A stretch of 29,227 bases of DNA, taken from NCBI GenBank assembly GCA_964545715.1, contig CAZJHX010000135.1:1-29227 (forward strand). The letters run 5' to 3'. Positions 10,620-18,161 of this stretch are shown piece after piece; position 1 is the stretch's first letter; the number at the start of each line of letters is the position of its first letter. This stretch comes from CAZJHX01 sp964545715 (GTDB lineage: Bacteria > Myxococcota_A > UBA9042 > GCA-2863065). Position numbers and translations under genes: made by a program. The notes below the pieces were generated by a model. That model searched no databases and had not been told where the DNA came from. It saw nothing but the letters and a program-made list of their open reading frames with translations.

Positions 10620-11849
10620 TTACTCGGTCTCCATGTCCTTGTAGAAGGCGGACGAACCGCGCATGCGGCAGCTGCCGTCCTCAGCCGGCGTGTCCATGTA
10701 GCCGTACCGCTCAAAGGTGGAGAGCGTGCCGTCGCAGTCCAGATCGCCGTGCGCTGCCACCGTGAACCGCGGCATGTTGCCATCCGGATGTGGTTCGAAC
10801 CGATACCGATACCGATGCTGCCCCTTTGGAGCGAAGCCCAGCGTCCGCCAGGTCGGGTGATCCCATGCGCCCTCGTTCGCGGGAAACTTCTTGTCCGGGT
10901 GATCGCAGGCCGAGCCCTGCGGCGTCAGCTCCACGGCCTTGGGCATGACGCATGGGGCCTTCTGCGCAGTGATGTGGGCCTTGAATCCCTCAAAGGCCGC
11001 TTCTAGATTGTCGATCGCCTCCTGGGTGAGGGCGAGCCGCAGATGATGCTGCCGACGCGCCTCGAGCGTCGCCGCGATCACCCCGGACAGAGAGCCCTCG
11101 ACCCGGGCGATGACGGCGTCCTGCTTGGCCTCGAAGCGCGCGGCGCCGAAGGGCGCGGTACCGAGTCTGCGGTGCTGAGACTTCAAAAAGCGCTGGATGC
11201 GTTGTTGGGCCTTCTGGTGCGCCCTGGGCTCGCCCAGCCACAGCCCGGTCAGACGATTCGGGGTCACGGCGGCGCCCGCCCACGGGATCGCCTCAGAGTC
11301 AGCGTTAAATGGATACGGCATAGCCCGCGCTGAGCCGGTCATCATGGCCACCACCCGCTTTGCCGGAAGACGAGTGGCCAGCGCCTCGTGCGCCCACCAT
11401 GCGGGCGTCTGTGCCAGCGACCTGGCAGGGCGCCGCGCCGCCTCCACCGCACTCTTGTCGCCCAGAAGTACGTCGTCGCCGACGCGAAGGCCGTACACCC
11501 CGTCCGGCAGCGGCGGGAGCTTGCCCGGCCACTCGACCAGACGCACTGCAGCACCCTTGCGGCGGGCAGCGAAGGCCTCGATACGCCGCGCCTTTGTCAC
11601 GTCCAGACCAAGCTGCTCCTGCGAGAGGGCCCCGAGCGCTGCGACGACCGAGGCGTCGTCTGACCTGGCGAGCACGGAGAGATCGATGACCCCGATGGTC
11701 TCGGCCCAATCGGGCATCCGCGCCGCTGCGGCCTCCAGGGTATCGGCCGTCACCCCCGCAGAGGTGGGCCCGCCCGAGCCGGACCCCGCGATGCAGCCCC
11801 CGAAACCCACCACAACGCAAAGCGCCGCTATCAAAGCTGTTGCTCTCAC
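10620..11849 (-). CDS. Lipoprotein with pilin-like C-terminal domain
   Basis: 409 residues from a GTG start. MRATALIAALCVVVGFGGC is a lipoprotein signal with Cys19 as the lipidation site. The middle of the protein (30-330) is not recognised; it contains DDVLLGDKSAVEAA and a long helical part. The C-terminus has WRTLGFAPKG, HRYRYRFE, FTVAAHGDLDCDG and TLSTFERYG. This resembles the end of type IV pilin-like proteins common in myxobacteria, where GDLDGDG-STFE is typical; here the second Gly is replaced by Cys. A pilin-like tail in a lipoprotein lacking a prepilin signal is unusual. It is divergently transcribed from the small lipoprotein gene at 11918. Its role is unknown. Confidence 0.8.
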   Translation of the reverse strand: MRATALIAALCVVVGFGGCIAGSGSGGPTSAGVTADTLEAAAARMPDWAETIGVIDLSVLARSDDASVVAALGALSQEQLGLDVTKARRIEAFAARRKGAAVRLVEWPGKLPPLPDGVYGLRVGDDVLLGDKSAVEAARRPARSLAQTPAWWAHEALATRLPAKRVVAMMTGSARAMPYPFNADSEAIPWAGAAVTPNRLTGLWLGEPRAHQKAQQRIQRFLKSQHRRLGTAPFGAARFEAKQDAVIARVEGSLSGVIAATLEARRQHHLRLALTQEAIDNLEAAFEGFKAHITAQKAPCVMPKAVELTPQGSACDHPDKKFPANEGAWDHPTWRTLGFAPKGQHRYRYRFEPHPDGNMPRFTVAAHGDLDCDGTLSTFERYGYMDTPAEDGSCRMRGSSAFYKDMETE

Positions 11850-11903
11850 ACATCGAGCGAACCACAGGTCTGCGCCGCTTCACAACCCAGCGGGGATCGG
11901 TGC

Positions 11904-11909
11904 TACGCT
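11904..11909 (+). promoter_or_regulatory. -10-like box TACGCT, 8 nt before ATG of the small lipoprotein gene
   Basis: TACGCT is followed by 8 nt and the ATG at 11918. No Shine-Dalgarno sequence is visible in between. It lies in the 68-bp divergent region shared with the lipoprotein gene at 10620-11849. Confidence 0.35.
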
Positions 11910-11917
11910 ACTTCGGC

Positions 11918-12322
11918 ATGCTGAAATCCGGCTTAGTCGCGCTTGTTTGTTTCTTGAGCGGGTGCGCCGCTACGGCGCCCGCAACCACCGACGCCGGGGT
12001 GACCCGACCGTGCCCTGACGGTCAGCCGTGCATCTGCTGGCTGGACAGTCACTGCGCGACCGACCGGCTGTGCGTGCACGGAGACTGCGTGGATGAGCGG
12101 CCGTGCGAGAAAGCCGTGGAGAACACGATCCGCCTGCTGCGCGCGGCAGACGAGCGCATAGCCGGCCGGTTTCAGACGCGGCTGGACAACCTCGTGAGGC
12201 CCGGCGGCCGAGCCGAGGCGCTGAGGGAGTGTAAGGAGACGCCCGCGGTGATCGTCCGTTGCGTGGCGACGACCGAGCAGGTCCTCCTTTTGGATATGTG
12301 CAGACGGCGCGCGGACGATTAG
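11918..12322 (+). CDS. Small Cys-containing lipoprotein
   Basis: 134 residues. MLKSGLVALVCFLSGCAATA gives a lipobox LSGC with Cys16. The mature part begins with CPDGQPCICWLDSHCATDRL and VHGDCVDERPC, a short Cys-rich module, then an alpha-helical stretch (IRLLRAADERIAGRFQTRLD) and CRRRADD at the end. I chose this ATG because it starts the signal peptide directly; the upstream in-frame start at 11840 would add an Arg-rich leader overlapping the divergent gene. The stop codon overlaps the stop of the convergent aminopeptidase gene (shared TTAG). The family is not recognised. Confidence 0.7.
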   Translation: MLKSGLVALVCFLSGCAATAPATTDAGVTRPCPDGQPCICWLDSHCATDRLCVHGDCVDERPCEKAVENTIRLLRAADERIAGRFQTRLDNLVRPGGRAEALRECKETPAVIVRCVATTEQVLLLDMCRRRADD

Positions 12323-14463
12323 TCCTCTTCGAGCAGCTTCAGCAGCGCGTCCGCGACATCGATCAGCGCGTCCGTCTTCTTGTCCGAGCCCAGCGCGCCC
12401 TTGGCCAGCGCCTTCAACGTGCCCCGCAGGCTGTCGCTCTGCAACAGGTCCGGGTTGTCGCCGAGCAGGTTCGCCAGGCCTGAGAGCATATCGGCGTCCT
12501 CTTCGGCGCCCAGCATGCTGACCAGCAGCTTCACGATCTGCCCGTAGTCGATGTCCTGCTTGATGGTACCGTCTTCGCTGATGAAGTTCTGGACCAGCTT
12601 GGCAAGCTCAGCGGCGCCCTTGTGATCCAGCGCCTCAAAAATCTGGCCCACCGTGCCCGCAAGCATCTCCGGACCGAGCAGATAGCGCGCGACCGCGGCC
12701 ATGCGGATGCCGCCGATATCCTCGTCGCCGTGGGTCTGCTTCAGCCAGCGATCGGACAGCGCCTGCGCCACCGCCGGATCGCGTGAGGAGCGGATCAGCC
12801 CGCCGATCAGGTCCTGCTGGGTCGCGATGCTGAACTTGTGCTTGGCGTAGTAGTCCTTGAGAAAGCCCAGGTGGCTCTTGTCGCCGAAGCGGGCACGCAT
12901 CTCCTCGAAATAGAGGGCGCCCTTTCCATACACGATGGCGGCGTACTCCATCATGGACGCGTATTGGTCGGTCGGCAGGTCTACGGGGCGGTCGTTGGCG
13001 CCCGCAAGCCGCGAGATCTGAAACGGCAGGCGCAGCTGCATCTCGATCTGCATCTGGGCGGCGTCTTTGCCGTGCACGCGCTCGAAATAGAGGATGGCGC
13101 TGTGATTGGCCAGCGCCTCGTCCACAAAAGGATGCCGCTTGGAGTCGCTGCCGACCACCGCGTTCCACCACTGGTGCGCAACCTCGTGGGCCACGACGAA
13201 CTCCAGCGTGTCTTTCATGAACTTGTTGTTGGCCAGCAGCGCCAGCATCTCGCCCTTCTCGCCGGGCGGCAGCTTGTCGGGCACGTAGAACATCTTGGCG
13301 ATGGTGGTCAGACCGGGAAACTCCACGCCGCCGGCGCCGCCGACCAGCGGAGCCTCGACCAGATCCAGCTCGGTGTACGGATAGGGGCCGAACTCCCGGT
13401 TGTAGAGCTTGAGCGCCTCTTTGCCGTACTGAAGGACGGCCTCACCCGACTTGCGATCGGTCTCCAAAAACCAGCTGGTCACCTTGACCCCGTCCACGAA
13501 CGCGGACGTGCTGGCGTAGCGCTTGGACATCTGCACCGTCAGCTCGCGGACGGCCCCGGCCTGGAACGTGGTCTTGCGCCAGCCGTCGGCCTCGCTGCGT
13601 GCGGTCTCCACGCCGGTCGCGATCACCGTCACGTCCCGCGGCGCGTTGACGGTCACCTCGTAGTTGGCGACGTCGAAGTAGCTGATGTCGCCTACGCTGG
13701 TGCCCTCTTTGAGGTCCCAGCCGCGCTCGGCGTCGTAGGCGGCCAGCACCGGGTACCACAGCGCCATGGAGACCACGTCTTCTCCGTACGCAAAGATGCC
13801 GTAGCCCTCGCCTCCGCCGTGATCATCGCCGCCCATGATCATCTGCATGATCTGCTCAGTGGCCATGCGCTTCAGATCGCTCGAGCCTGCAGAGAGGCGG
13901 ACGATGTTGCCGCGAAAGTTCATGCTCACGGCGACTTCAGCGCCCGGCTTCAAGGGCGTCGTCAGCGGCACGCGCATCAACGGTCCGTCCAGGTGCGCGG
14001 ACCCGGGAGCGCCGTCGACCGTGACGTCCGAGACGGCCAGGTTCTTAGCGCCCGGCTGCGTCAGCTCTTTGCTGTTGGGATAGACCAGAAAATACAGCTC
14101 TTTGAGCGTGTCCTTCTCGGTATTGAGATACGTCAACTCGGTGCGCGCCGTGTACGTGAACAGCTCGTAATCGATATCCAGGGTGAGCTTGTACAGCGGC
14201 GCGCTCTCAAAGCGGCTGGTGCCCTCGACGGTGGCGTTAAGCGACTGGCTGAGGATCCGGCGGGCGCGGGCGACGCGACCTCGGTCGTCCGACAGCGCAC
14301 CGGGCGGCGGTTCGTGCGCCAGGACGGGGGCGGCTGCCGGGTCGACCGCCATCTTGCCGATCGGTGGCGCAGCGGCCTTCTCCTTGTCGTCGTCGGACTT
14401 GCACCCGGCGATTGCGGTCAACGCGAAAAGTAGCGCAATTGAAGCGTGAGGCAGAATTCTCAT
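12319..14463 (-). CDS. M1-like zinc aminopeptidase lipoprotein
   Basis: 714 residues from the ATG at 14463, chosen because it begins a lipoprotein signal (MRILPHASIALLFALTAIAG then Cys). Upstream in-frame codons would only prefix a charged tail. The gluzincin motif HEVAHQWW holds His426, Glu427 and His430, and Glu449 in VDEALANHS sits 19 residues after His430, as in M1 peptidases. GGAGGVEFPGL is in the place of the GAMEN-type substrate motif, and VYGKGALYFEEMR carries the usual catalytic Tyr region. The N-terminal 100-390 region is beta-rich, as in the family. It probably trims peptides in the periplasm or at the outer membrane. It follows the DUF1285-like gene by 28 nt and is likely co-transcribed. 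The C-terminal 130 residues are helical and less typical. Confidence 0.88.
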   Translation of the reverse strand: MRILPHASIALLFALTAIAGCKSDDDKEKAAAPPIGKMAVDPAAAPVLAHEPPPGALSDDRGRVARARRILSQSLNATVEGTSRFESAPLYKLTLDIDYELFTYTARTELTYLNTEKDTLKELYFLVYPNSKELTQPGAKNLAVSDVTVDGAPGSAHLDGPLMRVPLTTPLKPGAEVAVSMNFRGNIVRLSAGSSDLKRMATEQIMQMIMGGDDHGGGEGYGIFAYGEDVVSMALWYPVLAAYDAERGWDLKEGTSVGDISYFDVANYEVTVNAPRDVTVIATGVETARSEADGWRKTTFQAGAVRELTVQMSKRYASTSAFVDGVKVTSWFLETDRKSGEAVLQYGKEALKLYNREFGPYPYTELDLVEAPLVGGAGGVEFPGLTTIAKMFYVPDKLPPGEKGEMLALLANNKFMKDTLEFVVAHEVAHQWWNAVVGSDSKRHPFVDEALANHSAILYFERVHGKDAAQMQIEMQLRLPFQISRLAGANDRPVDLPTDQYASMMEYAAIVYGKGALYFEEMRARFGDKSHLGFLKDYYAKHKFSIATQQDLIGGLIRSSRDPAVAQALSDRWLKQTHGDEDIGGIRMAAVARYLLGPEMLAGTVGQIFEALDHKGAAELAKLVQNFISEDGTIKQDIDYGQIVKLLVSMLGAEEDADMLSGLANLLGDNPDLLQSDSLRGTLKALAKGALGSDKKTDALIDVADALLKLLEED

Positions 14464-14491
14464 AGGCAGCGGAACCCGACCTTCATCACCG

Positions 14492-14953
14492 CTATTCCTT
14501 GCCGATCGAATGAACGGCCCCGCCGAGCCGTACCGCCAGCGCCCCATCGACGCTGGTCAGCACCGGCTCCAGCGCGGCCAGCGCGCTGCGTAAGAACCGC
14601 GCACGGCGTCCCCCTGACAAGGTGCAATACAGGTCGATCTCCCCCCCTTGAGTGAGCGTGCTCGGGTCCAGCGTCTCCTCGGTCTCGTCCGCCAGCGTTA
14701 GCACCACTGTGTCGCCGTCCACGCGTGCCTTCTCCACAAAAAAGGCGGTGTCCGCTATGAATTGAATCCAGCACCACTGCTGCCCGACGCGCAGCTTGAA
14801 GCCACCGTCCGCGACCTCCACGCCGCGGTGAAACAGCCGCTGCACACGCGGATGCTCGACAGGCTTGCCGTCCATCGACCAGCGCCCCTCACGGTCCAGC
14901 GCGACCTTGCTGTTTCGGCGCAGAAAATCCAGGCGTTCGGGGGTGATGGCCAT
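14492..14953 (-). CDS. DUF1285-like protein
   Basis: 153 residues, no signal peptide. The order REGRWSMDGKPVEHPRVQRLF, then GGFKLRVGQQ, then IQFIADTAFFVEKA resembles DUF1285 proteins, which typically read W-xx-DG-xx-I, then LF, then a VEDAPF strand. The match is by pattern only and I cannot confirm the family without a profile search. The ATG at 14953 is preceded by AGAGGG with almost no spacer, and by CATAAT 7 nt upstream. It is the first gene of a probable operon with the aminopeptidase and diverges from the glutamine-synthetase-like gene. Its biochemical role is not known. Confidence 0.65.
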   Translation of the reverse strand: MAITPERLDFLRRNSKVALDREGRWSMDGKPVEHPRVQRLFHRGVEVADGGFKLRVGQQWCWIQFIADTAFFVEKARVDGDTVVLTLADETEETLDPSTLTQGGEIDLYCTLSGGRRARFLRSALAALEPVLTSVDGALAVRLGGAVHSIGKE

Positions 14954-14960
14954 CCCTCTG

Positions 14961-14990
14961 ATTATGGGCTAGGATTTCCCGCTGCGCCAA
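14961..14990 (-). promoter_or_regulatory. Promoter candidate for DUF1285-like/aminopeptidase operon
   Basis: On the minus strand TTGGCG (14990-14985), an 18-nt spacer and CATAAT (14966-14961) lie so that CATAAT ends 7 nt before the ATG at 14953. The transcript would be leaderless or nearly so. It is interleaved with the opposite -10 candidate at 14970-14975. Confidence 0.4.
14970..14975 (+). promoter_or_regulatory. -10 candidate TAGGAT for the ligase/dehydrogenase operon
   Basis: TAGGAT lies 41 nt before the ATG at 15017, leaving room for a leader that contains AGGGAG. No good -35 is visible. The 63-bp divergent region serves genes in both directions. Confidence 0.3.
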
Positions 14991-15016
14991 CGCTGCAGGG
15001 AGCCCCGGGACACCTA

Positions 15017-16381
15017 ATGCAACTCGATCAGCTGCTCGCGACCTACAAGGAGGCGGGCTTCGACAAAGTCAAAGTCGGCGGGTTCGACATCGATGGGGTC
15101 CTGCGCGGCAAATACATCAGCCTGGACAAGTTCGTCAGCGCGGCCACCAGCGGCTTCGGCTTCTGCGACGTCATCTTCGGGTGGGACAGCGCGGACGAGC
15201 TGTACGAGGGTGTGCCGATCGAGGTCACCGGCTGGCACACAGGCTATCCCGACTGCCACTGCGAGCTGGACGTGAGCACAGCTCGGCGCATCCCGTGGGA
15301 GGCCGGGCAGCCGTTCTTTCTGATCGACTTTCACACCTCGGACAGAGCACCGCATCCGGCGTCCCCGCGGCAGCTGCTGCAGAAGATCGACGCGCGCGCC
15401 AAGGAGATGGGCTACACGGCCAAGTTCAGCGCGGAGTTCGAGTATTGGCTCTTCCGGGAGACGCCTCACAGCGTCCGTGAGAAGGGGTACCGGCAGATGA
15501 CGCCGCTGACGCCGGGCATGTTTGGTTACTCTTGTGCGCGCGCGACCGAAAACAGCGAGCTCTTCAGCCGCATCTTCACCGACATGAAGGCCTTCGACGT
15601 GGACCTGGAGGGCCTGCACACCGAGACCGGCCCGGGCGTGCTGGAAGCGGCGATCACCTACGACGACGTGGTGCGCGCCGCCGACAAGGCGTGCCTGTTC
15701 AAGACCGGCATGAAAGAGCTGGCGATTCGGCACGACTGCATCGCCACGTTCATGGCGAAGTGGACCAAGAAGCTGCCCGGGTCCAGCGGACACTCGCACC
15801 AGAGCCTGTGGCGCGGCGACACCAACGCCTTTTACGACGCGGACGACGCGCTGGGCATGAGCGACATCTTCAAGCACTACGTCGCGGGCGTGCTGGAGAC
15901 CATGGGCGACTTTGCCGCGCTGTATGCGCCCACGATCAACAGCTACCGACGCCTGGTCCCGGGCATGTGGGCCCCGACGCGGGCGTGCTGGGCGCCCGAC
16001 AACCGGACCGGCAGCGCCCGAACCATCCACGGTCCCAAGCCGTCGTCATCGCGGCTGGAGTTCCGCGTCCCCGGCGCCGACATGAACGCGTATATCGCCT
16101 TTGCCGGCATGCTGGCGGCGGGCCTGTGGGGCATCGAGAACAAGGTTCCACTGCGCCCGGCCGTGACCGGAAACGCGTATGCGCTGCCCGAGTCAGAGGC
16201 CCCGTCGCTGCCGGCCACGCTGGCCGACGCGTCCGCCCGACTGCGCAAGTCCAAGATCGCTCGCGAGCTGCTGGGGGACGTCTTCGTCGACCACTACTGC
16301 TCCACCCGGGACTGGGAGGTGCAGCAGGCGGCGTCGGTGGTGACCGACTGGGAGCTACGCCGTTATTTCGAGGTCATCTGA
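15017..16381 (+). CDS. Glutamine-synthetase-like (gamma-glutamyl-amine) ligase
   Basis: 454 residues, close to the usual length of GlnA/PuuA-type ligases. Visible family motifs: DIDGVLRGKYIS near 24-35, metal-binding EFEYW (140-144), GLHTETGPGVLE (199-210), ATP/glutamate-site GSSGHSHQSLW (255-265), NSYRRLVPG followed by APDNRTGSAR, and RLEFRVPGADMNAY. The sequence is closer in style to gamma-glutamyl-amine ligases (PuuA, IpuC, GlnA4 types) than to housekeeping GlnA; the adenylylation Tyr region is not obvious. The reaction would be ATP-dependent joining of glutamate to an amine. The iron-type alcohol dehydrogenase gene follows after 18 nt. An amine or amino alcohol may therefore be glutamylated and then oxidised; the substrate is inferred, not seen. 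An AGGGAG lies 15-20 nt upstream of the ATG. Confidence 0.85.
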   Translation: MQLDQLLATYKEAGFDKVKVGGFDIDGVLRGKYISLDKFVSAATSGFGFCDVIFGWDSADELYEGVPIEVTGWHTGYPDCHCELDVSTARRIPWEAGQPFFLIDFHTSDRAPHPASPRQLLQKIDARAKEMGYTAKFSAEFEYWLFRETPHSVREKGYRQMTPLTPGMFGYSCARATENSELFSRIFTDMKAFDVDLEGLHTETGPGVLEAAITYDDVVRAADKACLFKTGMKELAIRHDCIATFMAKWTKKLPGSSGHSHQSLWRGDTNAFYDADDALGMSDIFKHYVAGVLETMGDFAALYAPTINSYRRLVPGMWAPTRACWAPDNRTGSARTIHGPKPSSSRLEFRVPGADMNAYIAFAGMLAAGLWGIENKVPLRPAVTGNAYALPESEAPSLPATLADASARLRKSKIARELLGDVFVDHYCSTRDWEVQQAASVVTDWELRRYFEVI

Positions 16382-16399
16382 GGGTGCAGGAGCAATTCC

Positions 16400-17563
16400 A
16401 TGGTTGATAGCTCGGTTTACTCCTTTCCGACGCTGGTCGATTTCGGCGCCGGCGCCGTCCAAAACGTCCCGAAGTGGCTGGAGGCCAAGGGGACGACGCG
16501 CAAGACGCTGCTGGTCACCGATCCCGGGATCCCGAAGCTGCCGCTGTTCAAGGCGGTCACGGACGTGCTGGACTCGGCTGGTCTCAGCTATGAGCTGTAC
16601 GACCAGATCAGCCCTGATCCGCTCGACGACGACGTGCACGAGGGCGCTGAGGTCTACAAGCGCGGTGGCTGTGATGCCGTGGTCGCGCTGGGTGGCGGCA
16701 GCGCCATGGACGGCGCCAAGGGCATCGCGCTCATGGCCACCCACTCCGGCTCCGTGCTCGACTACGATGACGCCGACGGCGGCTACGACAAGATCGACGA
16801 CACGATCCCGCCCATTATCGCCGTTCCAACCACAGCCGGCACCGGCAGTGAGGTCGGGCGATCGTTCGTGGTTATCGACACGCAGCGCAACGTCAAGATC
16901 GTGGTCTTCAGCCCGTTCTTGATGCCCGCCGTCGCGGTTTTGGACCCCGAGCTGCAAGCGGGCATGCCGCAGTGGCTGACGGCGGCGACCGGGATGGATG
17001 CACTGACGCACTGCGCCGAGGCGCTGCTGTCCAAAGGCTTCCACCCGATGGCGGACTCGATCGCGCTGGGCGGCATCCGGCTCATCGCCAAGAGCCTGAA
17101 GACGGCGTACGACAACGGCGGGGACCTGGTCGCGCGCGGCGATATGGCGCTGGCGGCGGCCATGGGCGCAACAGCCTTCCAGAAAGGGCTGGGCGTGATC
17201 CACTCGCTCGCGCACCCGTGCTCGACCGTCTGCAAAGTGCACCACGGGCTGGCCAATGGCGTGCTGATCGAGCACGGCATGCGCTTCAACCGCGACGTCA
17301 GCGGCGAGAGCCTGTCACGGATGGCCCGCGCCATCGGGCTGGCAACGGGCGCGAGCGAAGACGAGCAGGCGGACACAGCCGTCGCCTGGGTGTCCGAGCT
17401 GCGGGACTCGCTCGGCATCTCCGGCCGGCTTGGTGACGTTGGAGTCACCGCCGATGCGCTCCCCGAGATGGAGCGGCAGGCGTTTGCTGACGGCTGCCAT
17501 CAATGCAACCCCAAGCCGGTGTCCCCCGAGGACATCCACCGGCTCTACCAGGAAGCTCTCTGA
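16400..17563 (+). CDS. Iron-containing (group III) alcohol dehydrogenase
   Basis: 387 residues, the normal length for the family. The NAD(P) site has ALGGGSAMDGAKG (97-108) and PTTAGTGSEV (143-152). Metal ligands in family order are Asp200 and His204 (GMDALTHCAEA), His268 (GVIHSLAHP) and His282 (VHHGLANG), with the expected 14-residue spacing between the last two. A good AGGAG ribosome-binding site stands before the ATG. The gene lies between the ligase and an unknown gene, with short gaps on both sides, so one transcript is likely. In the known ethanolamine and isopropylamine routes a gamma-glutamyl alcohol is oxidised by a dehydrogenase, which would fit here. The neighbouring aldehyde dehydrogenase and amidase of such routes are absent from the window. 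Confidence 0.92.
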   Translation: MVDSSVYSFPTLVDFGAGAVQNVPKWLEAKGTTRKTLLVTDPGIPKLPLFKAVTDVLDSAGLSYELYDQISPDPLDDDVHEGAEVYKRGGCDAVVALGGGSAMDGAKGIALMATHSGSVLDYDDADGGYDKIDDTIPPIIAVPTTAGTGSEVGRSFVVIDTQRNVKIVVFSPFLMPAVAVLDPELQAGMPQWLTAATGMDALTHCAEALLSKGFHPMADSIALGGIRLIAKSLKTAYDNGGDLVARGDMALAAAMGATAFQKGLGVIHSLAHPCSTVCKVHHGLANGVLIEHGMRFNRDVSGESLSRMARAIGLATGASEDEQADTAVAWVSELRDSLGISGRLGDVGVTADALPEMERQAFADGCHQCNPKPVSPEDIHRLYQEAL

Positions 17564-17584
17564 CACGAGAAGGGATCGAGAACC

Positions 17585-18094
17585 ATGCCTTTGAACGCCA
17601 TGCGTAAATCTGAGCCGCTGCTGGAGCGGATCATCCATGACATGCAGCCCAGCCGAATCATCGCGGAGGTCGCGAAGGGCGATCGTGCCAGCTACTTTCG
17701 CAACTTCAAGGGCTACCGGATGGAGCGCTTCAGCCGTCCGAAGATCGAGAAGATCGCGCGTAAGGAGCTGTACGAGCGCAAGAACGAGTTCTGGGCGCAG
17801 CTGCTGATCGTGCTGTGGAACGCCAAGCACCGGCCGCTATACAACGCGGTGCGCGACCGGGTGGCCACCATCAACGAGGACGTCGAGCTGGTCGAGAAGA
17901 TCGAGGACGACCTGGCCGCCACGTGGCTCACAGAGCTGCTCGAGGACCACGTGCTGGAAGACGTCTTGATCTGCACTTACCTCAATGAGGTGCGCTTTAC
18001 CGATACGTTTGTGCGGGAGAAACTTGAGGCGCCGCTTGGAATCGAGCGGCCGCCGGAAGAGGAAAACGACAGCAGCGAAGAAGCGTCCGGGTAA
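17585..18094 (+). CDS. Unrecognised charged helical protein, third gene of ligase operon
   Basis: 169 residues, no signal peptide or membrane segment. It is rich in Glu, Asp, Arg and Lys and predicted mainly helical, with YRMERFSRPKIEKIARKELY and EFWAQLLIVLWNAKHRPLYN, and an acidic disordered end (EEENDSSEEASG). It starts 21 nt after the dehydrogenase gene with AAGGGA before the ATG, so it is probably translated from the same mRNA. I do not recognise a family. It might be a regulatory or assembly partner of the ligase/dehydrogenase pair, or an unrelated co-transcribed gene. A hairpin at 18103-18129 ends the unit. Confidence 0.75.
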   Translation: MPLNAMRKSEPLLERIIHDMQPSRIIAEVAKGDRASYFRNFKGYRMERFSRPKIEKIARKELYERKNEFWAQLLIVLWNAKHRPLYNAVRDRVATINEDVELVEKIEDDLAATWLTELLEDHVLEDVLICTYLNEVRFTDTFVREKLEAPLGIERPPEEENDSSEEASG

Positions 18095-18102
18095 GGAGAC
18101 GC

Positions 18103-18129
18103 CACACCACCCGTCCAAAGGTGGATGTG
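18103..18129. terminator. Bidirectional terminator candidate between convergent genes
   Basis: CACACCACC (18103-18111) pairs with GGTGGATGTG (18120-18129) with one bulged A and an 8-nt loop. It lies 8 nt after the stop of the unknown gene and 32 nt before the stop of the convergent matrixin gene. There is no strong T-run. Confidence 0.45.
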
Positions 18130-18161
18130 ACGCTTCCTGTCCGGAACACTCCCCGCCGGCG

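Noticed and set aside
10339..10644. Small plus-strand gene upstream of the protease
   Set aside because: The frame lacks a ribosome-binding site and crosses the promoter and CAA-repeat region; the product is a low-complexity Arg/Ser/Asn sequence.
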